From GCA-2725625 sp964574215 (GTDB taxonomy: Bacteria; Pseudomonadota; Alphaproteobacteria; Rhodospirillales; UBA2165), in the NCBI GenBank assembly GCA_964574215.1, contig CAZNLR010000026.1, positions 1 through 64,000 of the forward strand: a DNA stretch of 64,000 nucleotides, read 5' to 3'. How positions within the stretch are numbered: the first letter of the stretch is position 1; every line of letters begins with the position of its first letter. The position numbers and the translations under genes are program-made. Positions 8,157-17,521 of the stretch are shown here, in pieces. Below the pieces are notes generated by a model. That model was given only the letters and a program-made list of their open reading frames with translations, had not been told where the DNA came from and made no database searches.

Positions 8157-10541
8157 ATGAAAAACGGAAACAACGTTACCGACGGAAAAATCGGAGACAG
8201 TGTTCGCCGTAAGGAAGATTTTAAGTTCCTCACCGGGCGTGGACGTTATGTCAGCGATGTCGCTGTGCCCAACGCGCTGCACGCCTTCATCGTTCGATCG
8301 CCATTTTCCCATGCAAATCTTGGAACCGTAAATTCGGAAAAAGCTCTCTCTTGTCCCGGCGTGATTGCCGTGTTCTCCGGCGCCGATATGGCAGCGGATG
8401 ATATCGGTCCGATGCTTTGCATGTGGCCGATTACCTCGGCGGACGGTAAGCCCATGGCTGAACCGCCGCGTTGGGCATTGGCGCGGCACAAGGTCCGGCA
8501 TGTGGGAGAGGCGGTGGCCGTGGTCATCGCCGACACGCTGGACAGCGCCATGGACGCGGCGGAGCAATTGGATATCGACTACGAAGAATTGCAGACCGTT
8601 GTCGACTCTCGCGATGCTCAGGATCAGGAGCAATCCCAACTCCATGATTCGGCACCTGACAATCGCTGTTTTGTTTGGTGCAGGGGCGAGAAAGAAAACA
8701 CCGATAAGGTCTTCGAAGCGGCGGCCCATATCGTCGCAATCGAGGTCGCCAACAACCGACTGGCGGGCGGTGCGCTCGAAACCAGAAGCGTCATGGGCAG
8801 TTACGATTTAACCAGTCAATCCTTGATCCTGCATTCATCGACCCAAGTCCCCCATCACATTCGTTTCATGGTGGCCGAGCAGCTGGGTATGGCGGAAGGC
8901 GATATTCGGGTCATCGCGCCCGATGTGGGTGGCGGCTTCGGCTATAAGGGCAAACATTATCCCGAGGAAACCATCATCGCCTGGGCCAGCCGAAAGTTAG
9001 CCTGCACCGTGCAATGGACCGCCAGCCGCAACGAAAGCTTCATTTCGGACTTGCAGGGCCGCGATCACTGGACCAACGCCAAGATGGCGCTGGATGAAGA
9101 GGGCCGTTTTCTCGCTTTGCAGGTTGACACGATTGCCAATCTGGGCGCCTACGTTTCAACCTTCGGCGCGGCCATACCGAGCGCTATTTACAGCGGTTTG
9201 CTGGCGGGTATTTACAAAACTCCGGCGATCTACATCGAGGTGACGGGCGTTTTCACCAATACCTTGCCCACCGACGCCTATCGCGGCGCCGGTCGACCCG
9301 AAGCCTGCCTGGTGTTGGAACGTTTGGCGGACGAGGCGGCGCTGGCTCTCAGCATGGACCGGGCGGAAATTCGGCGGATCAACATGATCCCGCCGGAAGA
9401 CATGCCCTACGAAACGCCCATCGGTCCCACCTATGATTGCGGTGACTTCCCCAATATTCTGAACCGCGCCCTGAAAAGCGCCGGCTATGATGACTTCGAA
9501 TTCAGGCGGGAAAAGGTGTCCAAACCCGGCCGACTACGGGGTATCGGTTTGGCTTGTTTTGTCGAATCCTCCGGTGTTGCGCCGTCCCGGATGGCCGGTG
9601 CTCTCGGAGCGCGGGCCGGGTTTTATGAATCGGCTCACATCAGGGTCGATCGAAGCGGCGGACTAAAAGTTTATCTGGGCACCCACAATCACGGCCAGGG
9701 CCACGCAACCACTTTTGCGCAGATCGTCTCGGATCGCCTGGGGGTGCCCTTGCCCCGCATAGAAATTATCGAAGGCGATACGGGTGTGACGCCGATCGGA
9801 ACGGGGACTTTCGGATCGCGATCCATGGCGGTCGGCGGTTCGGCCCTCGATTGCGCCGCCGAAAAAATTATAGAGAAGGGGAAACGGCTGGCGTCCCATC
9901 TGCTGGAAGCGGCGGTCGGCGATATCGAACACGAAAACGGTCTCTATCGCGTGTCGGGAACCGATCGCAGCCTGTCGTTTAATGAGATCGCTAACTCAGC
10001 CTATACGGCTCACAATTATCCGTTGGAGGATTTTGAGCCCGGTCTGGACGAATCCGCCGTCTATGATCCCAAGAATTTTGCCTACAGCAATGGCGCTCAC
10101 GTCTGCGAGGTCGAAGTTGATCCGGATACGGGCAGGATCAGCCTGATCGGTTATTGGGTGGTCGACGATATCGGCACCGTAATCAATCCGATGATCGTAG
10201 AAGGGCAGGTTCACGGCGGTTTGGCCCAGGGATTGGGTCAGGTGCTGATGGAAAATGCACGGTATGACCCGGATAACGGCCAGATATTGACCGGTTCTTT
10301 CATGGATTACGCCATGCCGTTGGCGGAAGACTTGCCGAATTTTTATTCAGAACTGGACCAGAGTCAGCCCTGCACCCACAATCCGCTGGGCGCCAAAGGC
10401 TGCGGTGAATCGGGCGCTATCGGCTCTCCGGCGGCTGTCGTCAGCGCTGTCCTTGATGCATTGAGACCGCTCGGGGTCGACGATGTGCAAATGCCGCTCA
10501 CGCCGCAAAACATCTGGCAGGCGATTAAACAAGCGCCCTAG
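8157..10541 (+). CDS. CoxL/xanthine-dehydrogenase-type molybdopterin-binding subunit
   Basis: A 794-residue large subunit of the molybdenum hydroxylase family. Visible marks are GDSVRRKEDFKFLTGRGRYV at the N terminus, APDVGGGFGYKG at the cofactor site, AYRGAGR in the active-site loop, and GCGESGAIGSPAAVV with the base-acting glutamate near the C terminus. The AYRGAGR loop is the form II pattern; true form I CO dehydrogenase has AYXCSFR, so CO oxidation is unlikely. Such enzymes hydroxylate aldehydes or aromatic/N-heterocyclic carbons. The expected FAD (CoxM) and 2Fe-2S (CoxS) subunits are not adjacent. It precedes the cupin dioxygenase and HyuAB genes, which supports a catabolic role. Confidence 0.9.
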   Translation: MKNGNNVTDGKIGDSVRRKEDFKFLTGRGRYVSDVAVPNALHAFIVRSPFSHANLGTVNSEKALSCPGVIAVFSGADMAADDIGPMLCMWPITSADGKPMAEPPRWALARHKVRHVGEAVAVVIADTLDSAMDAAEQLDIDYEELQTVVDSRDAQDQEQSQLHDSAPDNRCFVWCRGEKENTDKVFEAAAHIVAIEVANNRLAGGALETRSVMGSYDLTSQSLILHSSTQVPHHIRFMVAEQLGMAEGDIRVIAPDVGGGFGYKGKHYPEETIIAWASRKLACTVQWTASRNESFISDLQGRDHWTNAKMALDEEGRFLALQVDTIANLGAYVSTFGAAIPSAIYSGLLAGIYKTPAIYIEVTGVFTNTLPTDAYRGAGRPEACLVLERLADEAALALSMDRAEIRRINMIPPEDMPYETPIGPTYDCGDFPNILNRALKSAGYDDFEFRREKVSKPGRLRGIGLACFVESSGVAPSRMAGALGARAGFYESAHIRVDRSGGLKVYLGTHNHGQGHATTFAQIVSDRLGVPLPRIEIIEGDTGVTPIGTGTFGSRSMAVGGSALDCAAEKIIEKGKRLASHLLEAAVGDIEHENGLYRVSGTDRSLSFNEIANSAYTAHNYPLEDFEPGLDESAVYDPKNFAYSNGAHVCEVEVDPDTGRISLIGYWVVDDIGTVINPMIVEGQVHGGLAQGLGQVLMENARYDPDNGQILTGSFMDYAMPLAEDLPNFYSELDQSQPCTHNPLGAKGCGESGAIGSPAAVVSAVLDALRPLGVDDVQMPLTPQNIWQAIKQAP

Positions 10542-10595
10542 TAGGAATTAAGGTAAAATAGGTGCCTCAGGCAGGGGCGGATAGGGAGAAGAAAA

Positions 10596-11642
10596 ATGGA
10601 TCATACGGAAACCGCGAATGAACGACCGGAGGCAGAACTGATTGCGGCCCTGGACCAGGCTAATTTTCATCCCGTGTGGGACCGTTTTATGGAAATTACG
10701 CCGGCGGCTCCCGATGCCAATGATTCCAGCTGCATCTGGCGCTGGCAGGACGTGGAGCCCCTGACCAGGAAGGCGGTCAATGAAGTGCCCATGGAACACG
10801 CGGAACGCCGCGCCATGATCATGTACAATCCGGATTTCGGGGGTGCGACCCTGACCACTAATAACATGATTGCGGCCTACACCATGCTGAAACCCGGTGA
10901 CCGGGCGCCCATGCATCGTCATACCTTTGCCGCCATCCGCTACGCCACCCGCTGCGAGGGGGCTCTCACCATCGTCAACGGAAGGCGCTGTGAAATGCAC
11001 GAGGGCGATCTGGTGTTGACGCCGGGCATGTGCTGGCATGGCCATATCAACGAAGGAGACAATGATACGGTCTGGTTCGATGCAGCGGATATGCCGCTCA
11101 TCGCGGGTTGGGATGCTAATTTTTTCGAACCCGGTGAAGACGGTAACACCAAAGAGGACGCCATTTGGCAGGTCGACGCCGGCGACGAAAAAGTCTGGGC
11201 CGGCGGTGGATTATCGCCCATGGATTACCGGTATGATGCGCCTCATTCGCCGAAATATCGGTATGCGGGCGAGGTCACGAAAGCGACGCTGGACGATATG
11301 GACCCGGGGCCGGACGGTGTCAAAATTCTCCGCTACACCGATCCCATGACCGGCGGTGCGGTGATGAGGACATTGGATTTGTATAAGATGCGGCTCACCG
11401 GGTCAGATAGCACGACACCACGCCGCGCCACCTATAACGTTATTTGTCTGGTAACCGCAGGACAGGGCACCTCAACCGTCGGCGAAAAAACCTTTGAATG
11501 GGAAAAGAATGACGTCTTTACGGTGCCTCACTGGACCTGGGCGTCCCACAAGGCCATTGGGGGTGATGCTGAATTTTTCCTGGTGACCGACCGCGCGGCT
11601 CAGGAAAACCTCGGTTTCGTGCGGGTAGAGCGTCAAAAATAA
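10596..11642 (+). CDS. Gentisate 1,2-dioxygenase-like bicupin protein
   Basis: A 348-residue protein resembling gentisate/1-hydroxy-2-naphthoate dioxygenases. The first cupin (about residues 95-150) has the iron ligands in MHRHTFAAIRY and the later histidine in LTPGMCWHGHIN. The second cupin (about 255-335) ends with VPHWTWASHKA. GGGAGAAG precedes the ATG. It lies 54 nt after the CoxL-type gene and before hyuA. In the known reaction, Fe(II) and O2 cleave the ring of a dihydroxylated aromatic acid. Here the substrate is unproven; other members act on salicylate or hydroxynaphthoate, and some cupins of this type are not ring-cleaving. Confidence 0.75.
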   Translation: MDHTETANERPEAELIAALDQANFHPVWDRFMEITPAAPDANDSSCIWRWQDVEPLTRKAVNEVPMEHAERRAMIMYNPDFGGATLTTNNMIAAYTMLKPGDRAPMHRHTFAAIRYATRCEGALTIVNGRRCEMHEGDLVLTPGMCWHGHINEGDNDTVWFDAADMPLIAGWDANFFEPGEDGNTKEDAIWQVDAGDEKVWAGGGLSPMDYRYDAPHSPKYRYAGEVTKATLDDMDPGPDGVKILRYTDPMTGGAVMRTLDLYKMRLTGSDSTTPRRATYNVICLVTAGQGTSTVGEKTFEWEKNDVFTVPHWTWASHKAIGGDAEFFLVTDRAAQENLGFVRVERQK

Positions 11643-11670
11643 AGAAAATGCATTTTGCCCCAACTATCCG

Positions 11671-11715
11671 TTGACAAGTGGCGTCATTCTGGTAAGAATC
11701 CCAATAAAGAATGAC
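11671..11715 (+). promoter_or_regulatory. Candidate promoter and operator of hyuAB
   Basis: TTGACA (11671-11676) is followed after 16 nt by TAAGAA (11693-11698), a good sigma-70-like pair 52 nt before the hyuA ATG. An 8-bp inverted repeat, GTCATTCT at 11683-11690 and AGAATGAC at 11708-11715, straddles the -10 element and could be a repressor site. No regulator gene is adjacent, so the cognate protein is unknown. Confidence 0.5.
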
Positions 11716-11750
11716 ATTCTCTTTTCAGCAATGGGAGGTTCGAGGCTAAA

Positions 11751-13802
11751 ATGAGTGAGAAACAATGGGTGGTCGGTACCGACATCGGCGGCACATTCAC
11801 CGACGTAATCTGCATCAACATGGAAACGGGCGAGCAGCGGCTCGGTAAGGTGGCGTCAACGCCGCCGACCTTTTTCGATGGTGTGATCAACGGCTTGAAG
11901 CGGGCCGGTATTTCCGGAGACGAAGTTTTGTCCTTCCGCCACGGCGCGACGGTTTCCACCAACGCCATTTTGGAACGCAAAGGCGTCCAGACAGCGTTGA
12001 TTACGACGGAAGGTTTTCGTGATGTGCTGGGCGGTGGCCGGGCCGAACGGATTTCCGCCTTCGAATTGGATTGGGACCCGCCCGAATTGATCATCCCCCG
12101 GCGCAATGTCATGCCGGTGCGGGAACGGGTCGGTCCTTACGGCGACGTCATCACCGAAATCAACGAGGAAGACGTGCTGTTGGCGGCCCGCAAATGTAAA
12201 AAGCGGGGCATCGAATCCATCGCCGTCGTCTATATGGATTCCTTCATGAATCCGGTGCACGAACTGCGCACCCGGGAAATTCTGGCCAAGGAACTGCCCG
12301 ATGTGGACGTGACCTTGAGCCACGAAGTTCTGCCGCAGATGCTGGAATTCGAGCGCACCTGTACGACAGTGCTGAACGCTTATATCTCGCCGATTTTGAA
12401 AAACTATCTGGGCGGCTTGGCCAAGCGGCTGAAGGACGACTGGAAATATGACGGACCGCTGCTGATCACCACATCCGGCGGCGGCGTTATCGGCATGGAC
12501 GAAGCCGTTAAGTTCCCGGCCAAGACCTTCCATTCCTCGCCGGTGTCCGGCGCGGTGGGCATGGCCGGTTATATCGGTTCTTTGGCCGATTACGACAACG
12601 TCATTGCTTTCGAGACCGGCGGTACGACCAATAACGTGTCGATGATTTATGAAGGATCCCCCGCCATTACCCACGAATGGAAAATTCTGTGGAACGTGCC
12701 TTGCTGCCTGCCTTCGGTGGATACGGTCTATATCGGTTCCGGCGGTGGCAGCATCAGCTGGGTCGATAACGGCGGTATCCTTAACGTGGGTCCGCAAAGT
12801 ATGGGCGCCGTGCCGGGGCCGGCCTGTTACGGCCAGGGCGGTGAAGAAGCCACCAACACTGACAGTCAAATCGTCTTGGGCCGGATCGATCCGGAATATT
12901 TCCTGGGCGGAGAGATGAAGGTGGACGGCGATCTTTCGGTCAAAGCGGTCCAGGAAAAAGTCGGCGACCACTACGGTTGGAGTGTCCAGGAAGCTGCCGC
13001 CAACACTTATATGGTGGCCTTGAGCGCCCTGATGATGGCCATGCGTATCCAGACCGTGTCCCGCGGTTGGGACCCGCGCGAATTCGCCATTGTGCCTTAT
13101 GGCGGGGGCGGTGCGCTGTACGCCTGCGATTTGGCCCGTGAAATCGGTTCAACCACTGTCGTGGTGCCGCCGCTGCCGGGTTACGCCTCGGCCTTCGGCG
13201 CCATCCGCGTGGACGTGAAACACGAGTTCACCACGCCGATCCATAAAACCGAGGATGAGTTGAATTGGGACGAACTCAATCAGGAAGTCAAAAATCTGGT
13301 CGAAAAATCCCATACGATTCTTGCCAAGGAAGGCATCGAGGAAGACATGGTCACGGTCGAACGTTATGTCGACGTGAAATATTTCTCGCAAAGCCGTTTC
13401 TTCACGGTCGATATGCCCGAAGGTGATCTTAACAGTCTCGACGATATCACTCAGAACTTCATGGATGCCATGCAATCCGAGTACGGCTATAATCTGCCGC
13501 CGGGATATGCCCCGGTGGAACTCGTCAACTTGCGGGTTGTGGCAAAAGGTGAGATCATCAAACCTGATCTGCCGGAAATTGAAACTGGCGGTAAACTGGC
13601 CAAAAAGGCGACCCGTTCGGTTTGGTTCAAGGACCATGATTTCCTCGATGCCGATATTTACGAGCGCGGTGATTTACCGCCGGGAGCGGAATTCGACGGG
13701 CCGGCGATTATCGAACAGCCGGATACGACAACCGTTATGCCGCCGGGCACTCATTGCAAGGTCGACAAATACGGTAATCTCGTCATCAAAGTAGACCAAT
13801 AA
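11751..13802 (+). CDS. hyuA: Hydantoinase/oxoprolinase subunit A family protein
   Basis: A 683-residue ATP-binding protein of the HyuA family, with the ASKHA phosphate loop near the N terminus (VGTDIGGTFTDVICIN) and the further conserved GGTTNNVSMIYEG and PYGGGGALYACDLAREIG segments. HyuA/HyuB pairs couple ATP hydrolysis to ring opening of 5-oxoproline or N-methylhydantoin, or to carboxylation of acetone and acetophenone. The length fits hydantoinase-type A subunits rather than the longer acetone carboxylase subunits. It has a strong ribosome binding site (GGGAGG) and is paired with hyuB. The substrate is unknown; the flanking dioxygenase and CoA ligase suggest a ring compound or ketone. Confidence 0.9.
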   Translation: MSEKQWVVGTDIGGTFTDVICINMETGEQRLGKVASTPPTFFDGVINGLKRAGISGDEVLSFRHGATVSTNAILERKGVQTALITTEGFRDVLGGGRAERISAFELDWDPPELIIPRRNVMPVRERVGPYGDVITEINEEDVLLAARKCKKRGIESIAVVYMDSFMNPVHELRTREILAKELPDVDVTLSHEVLPQMLEFERTCTTVLNAYISPILKNYLGGLAKRLKDDWKYDGPLLITTSGGGVIGMDEAVKFPAKTFHSSPVSGAVGMAGYIGSLADYDNVIAFETGGTTNNVSMIYEGSPAITHEWKILWNVPCCLPSVDTVYIGSGGGSISWVDNGGILNVGPQSMGAVPGPACYGQGGEEATNTDSQIVLGRIDPEYFLGGEMKVDGDLSVKAVQEKVGDHYGWSVQEAAANTYMVALSALMMAMRIQTVSRGWDPREFAIVPYGGGGALYACDLAREIGSTTVVVPPLPGYASAFGAIRVDVKHEFTTPIHKTEDELNWDELNQEVKNLVEKSHTILAKEGIEEDMVTVERYVDVKYFSQSRFFTVDMPEGDLNSLDDITQNFMDAMQSEYGYNLPPGYAPVELVNLRVVAKGEIIKPDLPEIETGGKLAKKATRSVWFKDHDFLDADIYERGDLPPGAEFDGPAIIEQPDTTTVMPPGTHCKVDKYGNLVIKVDQ

Positions 13803-13814
13803 GGAGGCTTGAAA

Positions 13815-15758
13815 ATGCCAGATTCTGCAGAAATCGACGTCAGGGAAAAACTGTCGAACATTGAAGGTCTTCAGATGGATCTGATCACCTTCGAGGTGCT
13901 ACGAAACGCTTTTGTGGCCGCGTGCTATGAAGCGTCAACGACCATCGAGCGCATCGCCTACCACCCGGTGATCGGTATGGGCCGCGACCGTTCCAATGCC
14001 CTGTTGACCAAGGACGCCCGTTTGGTGGCTCATGGTCATACGGATGCGGCGGCACACTATGCGTCGTTTGAACCTTCGGTGCAGGAACTCTTCAAAGATA
14101 TCCCCATGGATACCATGAATCCTGGCGATACCTACATTTTCAGTGATCCCTACCGCACCGGTTCCCACGTCAACGACGTGCGCATGATCCGCCCGATTTT
14201 CTATGAAGGTGAAATCGTTTCTTTCTCGTGCACGGTGATCCACTGGGCCGATATGGGTGGCCCGATGCCGGGTACCTTTAACCCGGAAGCGACCACCTGT
14301 TTCGCGGAAGGTATCCGTATCCCACCGATTAGGTTGTTTAAAAACAACGAGTTGGACGAAGAACTGTTCAGCATGATCGAAATCAACATTCGGGGCGCCG
14401 TGGAACGCCGGGCCGACATGAAGGCGCAATTCGAAGCCGCCCGATTGATCGACGCCCGGGTTGTCGAACTGTGCGAGAAATACGGCAAGGAAACATTGTT
14501 CCAGGCCTATGAAGAGCAGTTCAATTACTCCGAACGTATGATGCTGACGGAACTTGAATCCCTGCCGGACGGCGAATGGGAATTCGAGGATTATGGCGAT
14601 CAGGATGTGATGGCCGACGGCAAACCGCCGATCCGGGTCCATTGCAAACTGACCAAAAAGGGCTCCAAGCTGTCCTTCGACTGGTCAGATTCCGATCCCC
14701 AGCCGAAAGCGTCATGGGGCGGCAGCCGGGCGACGCTGATCGGCGGCAACTATCTCGGTTTCATGATCTGCTTCCCGCAATTGTTCCCGCTTAATCACGG
14801 CATCATTCGGAACCTGGAGATCGTTTCCAAGCCGGGTACGTGCGTCGATGTGGTTTTCCCCGCGCCGACCACCGGGTATTGCTCGGGTGCGTTCGATAAG
14901 ATCGAAGCGGTGACCATCGCCTGCTTGGCGGGCGTGATGGCCAAGGATCAGCCCTGGCGGGTTTATCCGGCGGCGGTCAGCCTGACCAACCTCTGCATGG
15001 GCGGTTACAATCCGCGGACCAAGAAGGATTTCATCCAATACACCTGGGCCGTGGGAGGTGAAAACGCACGGACGTTCAAGGACGGTAAATCCCTGATCTT
15101 CATGCGCTTCTGCAACGCCCGGACCATTCCCCAGGAACTGGAAGAACGCTGGTTCCCGGTCATCTTTGACCGCTACGAAGCCAGGCCCGACAGTTGCGGT
15201 CATGGTTTCCGCCGCGGCGGTTTCGGCCTGATCCGTGAATTGGTGATCCAGACCGACGTCACCATGACCATTCACGGCGATCGTGAAATCCATACGCCGT
15301 TCGGTATTTCGGGCGGCCTAAATGGCGGCGCGTCGACCCTGATCATCAACAAGGGAACCGACGAAGAGTTCAATGCCGGTATGTACGCCACGGGCGTTAA
15401 GCTCAAGAAAGGTGATAAGATCTTCTACGGTTCGTCGGGTGGTGGCGGATTTGGCGATCCTTTGGACCGTGAACCGGAACTGGTTCTGGCCGACGTGATC
15501 GACGAATGGCTGACCCCGGAAGCGGCCGAGGAATATTATGGTGTGGTGATCAATGAAATTGACGCCGAAGCGGCTGAATATGAAATCGACGAGGAGAAGA
15601 CCAAAGTGGCGCGGGATGTTCTGCGTCAGAAAGGCTTCCCGGAAGGCACGGCCGCTTTCCAGGTCAATCCGCATGGTAAGGATATCAAGCCAAGCCGTAT
15701 TCCGACCGAGGAAGAGGTCCATGCCCATCTGACGATTTCCCGTCCTCCGGGGTGGTAA
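13815..15758 (+). CDS. hyuB: Hydantoinase/oxoprolinase subunit B family protein
   Basis: A 647-residue partner of HyuA. Conserved features are DLITFEVLRNAFVAACYEAS, SNALLTKDARLVAHG, the metal-site region GDTYIFSDPYRTGSHVNDV, and the glycine-rich YGSSGGGGFGDPLDRE near the C terminus. I choose the ATG at 13815 because AAGGAGG (13801-13807) is 7 nt upstream of it but only 1 nt from the in-frame TTG at 13809. The gene starts 12 nt after hyuA and is surely co-translated with it. An unusual proline-rich tail (PSRIPTEEEVHAHLTISRPP) ends the protein. Confidence 0.9.
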   Translation: MPDSAEIDVREKLSNIEGLQMDLITFEVLRNAFVAACYEASTTIERIAYHPVIGMGRDRSNALLTKDARLVAHGHTDAAAHYASFEPSVQELFKDIPMDTMNPGDTYIFSDPYRTGSHVNDVRMIRPIFYEGEIVSFSCTVIHWADMGGPMPGTFNPEATTCFAEGIRIPPIRLFKNNELDEELFSMIEINIRGAVERRADMKAQFEAARLIDARVVELCEKYGKETLFQAYEEQFNYSERMMLTELESLPDGEWEFEDYGDQDVMADGKPPIRVHCKLTKKGSKLSFDWSDSDPQPKASWGGSRATLIGGNYLGFMICFPQLFPLNHGIIRNLEIVSKPGTCVDVVFPAPTTGYCSGAFDKIEAVTIACLAGVMAKDQPWRVYPAAVSLTNLCMGGYNPRTKKDFIQYTWAVGGENARTFKDGKSLIFMRFCNARTIPQELEERWFPVIFDRYEARPDSCGHGFRRGGFGLIRELVIQTDVTMTIHGDREIHTPFGISGGLNGGASTLIINKGTDEEFNAGMYATGVKLKKGDKIFYGSSGGGGFGDPLDREPELVLADVIDEWLTPEAAEEYYGVVINEIDAEAAEYEIDEEKTKVARDVLRQKGFPEGTAAFQVNPHGKDIKPSRIPTEEEVHAHLTISRPPGW

Positions 15759-15770
15759 TTGCGGAACGTG

Positions 15771-15791
15771 GCGATCAATGGATTTGATCGC
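15771..15791. other. Perfect 8-bp hairpin after hyuB
   Basis: GCGATCAA and TTGATCGC pair around a 5-nt loop (TGGAT), 12 nt after the hyuB stop codon. There is no T tract, so this is either a weak or factor-dependent terminator or an mRNA-stabilising structure. It directly abuts the dispersed repeat at 15797. Confidence 0.5.
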
Positions 15792-15796
15792 AGCAT

Positions 15797-15881
15797 CCCC
15801 CCCACCTCAATCCTCCCCCTCCAGGGGGGAGGAAGTCTCTTTCTCCTTCCCCCCCTGAGGGGGAAGGCCGGGATGGGGGGG
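15797..15881. repeat. GC-rich dispersed repeat, copy 1 (two nested hairpins)
   Basis: The element starts with CCCCCCCACCTCAATCC and ends with GGCCGGGATGGGGGGG. Inside are two hairpins, CCTCCCCC-TCCA-GGGGGGAGG and CCTTCCCCCC-CTGA-GGGGGAAGG, so the whole can fold as a cloverleaf with the ends paired. A second copy with the same order of parts begins at 63912. It sits between hyuB and the CoA ligase gene and contains no gene. It resembles intergenic palindromic repeats common in alphaproteobacterial genomes. Confidence 0.8.
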
Positions 15882-15916
15882 CTTTATCCGGAAATCTGAT
15901 TTATCAGGGGGATGCA

Positions 15917-17452
15917 GTGACTACTGATTTACCGAAAGTTCATGAAACAGTCGTGCATATGCTGGCCGAGTCCGGCGAAATAGCCGGTGATGTATGTGCG
16001 CTGAGTTTCGAGGGAAGAGACCTTACCTATACCCAGTATGTCCGGTGCGTCGGCGGCTTCGCTTCCGAACTCGTCGGCTTGGGCGTCAGGGGAGGGCGCG
16101 TTGCCCTGGTTTGCGGCAACTCCATAGAAATGGGCATAGCCCTGTTCGCCGTTCATGCGGCGGGTGCGCAAGCGGTGCCCATCAATCCCATCTATACCGC
16201 CCGTGAAATGACTCACATTCTGAAGGATTCCGATCCGACGGTGGTTATCTATGACGCGGAAACAGCCGACGTGGTTGCGCCTCTACTTTCTGAAATCGGC
16301 ATCGCCAACGGAATTCTGGTTGGCGGCAAGGAAGGGCGCTTGTTGGATACCTGGAAAGATGATGAAGGCGCCGCCTTGCCCGAGCCGCTACCCGGTCCCG
16401 ATGATTTCGCCACCCTGCAATATACCGGCGGCACGACGGGTCTGCCCAAGGGCGTCAACATCACTCACGGCCAGATGTCGGTAAATATCAGCCAGCGGGA
16501 AGCCGTGCTGCCGACCCGGCCGGACAACGAGACCGTGATTTGCATCATGCCCCTGTTTCATGTGTTCGCCAGTTCCATGTGCCTGCACCTGACCGCCTAT
16601 TGCCGGGGGCGATTGGTGATCCTGCCGCGCTATCATCCGGAAGAGGTGCTGAGCACCATCGAAAACGAAAACATCACCCGTTTACCCGCCGGCCCCACTG
16701 TCTTCAATGGGCTGATGGGCTATGAGGGGTTTGAAACGCGGGATTTCTCGTCCCTGATAACGGCCTATTCGGGCTCGGCGCCGCTGCCCGAGGAGACCTT
16801 GAAACGCTGGCAGGAACTGACCGGCTGTCCGATCTTGGAAGGCTATGGCCAGAGCGAGGCGGGGCCGGTGTTGACTTATATCGGCGAAGGGGAGGAAATC
16901 CGCCCCGGCTCCGTCGGCAAACCCATACCCGACACGGAACTTCAAATTGTAGACGTGGAGACGGGAAGCAAAATACTCGGGCCCGGCGAGCAGGGTGAAA
17001 TCCGCGCCCGGGGTCCCCAGATCATGTCCGGCTACCGCAACCGGCCCGAAGAAACCGCCGAGACCTTGCGGGACGGCTGGCTCTATACCGGCGATATCGG
17101 CGAGTTCGACGAGGACGGCGATCTCTTCATCCGCGACCGCAAGAAGGACATGGCCATTGTCGGCGGCTACAATGTTTACCCCAGGGAAATCGACGAAGTC
17201 CTTTACGCCAATCCCGCCGTGCACGAAGCGGCGGCCGTCGGTGTGCCCGATGACTACCGGGGCGAGATCATCAAAGCCGTGGTGGTCCTGAAACCGGGCG
17301 CCAACCTGACGTCCGATGATCTCTTGGACTACTGCCGGGATAACCTCGCCAAATACAAAGTCCCCGCCGCCATCGACATCGTCGACGAAGTACCGAAAAC
17401 AACGGTAGGCAAGATCGACAAACTGGCGTTGAGGAAACTGGCGTCGGGGTAG
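15917..17452 (+). CDS. AMP-forming acyl/aryl-CoA synthetase
   Basis: A 511-residue member of the ANL adenylating family. Motifs in order are YTGGTTGLPKGVN (phosphate-binding P-loop, about residue 170), YGQSEAGPV, YTGDIGEFDEDGDLFIRDRKKD (hinge region) and the catalytic lysine in TTVGKIDKLALRK at the C terminus. The likely start is GTG at 15917, after GGGGGATG. It activates a carboxylic acid to its CoA thioester. It is separated from hyuB by the repeat, so it may have its own transcription. An aromatic or medium/long-chain fatty acid substrate is possible. Confidence 0.88.
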   Translation: MTTDLPKVHETVVHMLAESGEIAGDVCALSFEGRDLTYTQYVRCVGGFASELVGLGVRGGRVALVCGNSIEMGIALFAVHAAGAQAVPINPIYTAREMTHILKDSDPTVVIYDAETADVVAPLLSEIGIANGILVGGKEGRLLDTWKDDEGAALPEPLPGPDDFATLQYTGGTTGLPKGVNITHGQMSVNISQREAVLPTRPDNETVICIMPLFHVFASSMCLHLTAYCRGRLVILPRYHPEEVLSTIENENITRLPAGPTVFNGLMGYEGFETRDFSSLITAYSGSAPLPEETLKRWQELTGCPILEGYGQSEAGPVLTYIGEGEEIRPGSVGKPIPDTELQIVDVETGSKILGPGEQGEIRARGPQIMSGYRNRPEETAETLRDGWLYTGDIGEFDEDGDLFIRDRKKDMAIVGGYNVYPREIDEVLYANPAVHEAAAVGVPDDYRGEIIKAVVVLKPGANLTSDDLLDYCRDNLAKYKVPAAIDIVDEVPKTTVGKIDKLALRKLASG

Positions 17453-17495
17453 AACTTTGGAGGACACGATTGTGTGCCTCTTGATGCATAAATAT

Positions 17496-17521
17496 GGGGA
17501 CATGAACTTGTTTCGTGTCCC
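17496..17521. repeat. 26-bp imperfect palindrome, left copy
   Basis: This element begins GGGGACATGAAC and ends TTTCGTGTCCC, so its two ends are near reverse complements. Its reverse complement matches positions 20978-21003 at 23 of 26 bases. The two copies lie in opposite orientation around the FIST and SpoIIE-phosphatase genes. The form resembles REP-like or stem-loop elements bounded by GGGGACA. Confidence 0.65.

Noticed and set aside
7809..8729. A 306-codon minus-strand frame spanning the binding-protein end and the CoxL start
   Set aside because: It crosses a clear Rho-independent terminator and has no family motif.
11856..12971. A 371-codon minus-strand frame opposite hyuA
   Set aside because: Low-complexity, His/Gly/Arg-rich translation typical of antisense frames; hyuA is well supported.
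15797..15881. C- and G-runs considered as part of a CRISPR or tandem array
   Set aside because: There are no evenly spaced repeat units; the structure is a nested hairpin found once here and once at the window end.
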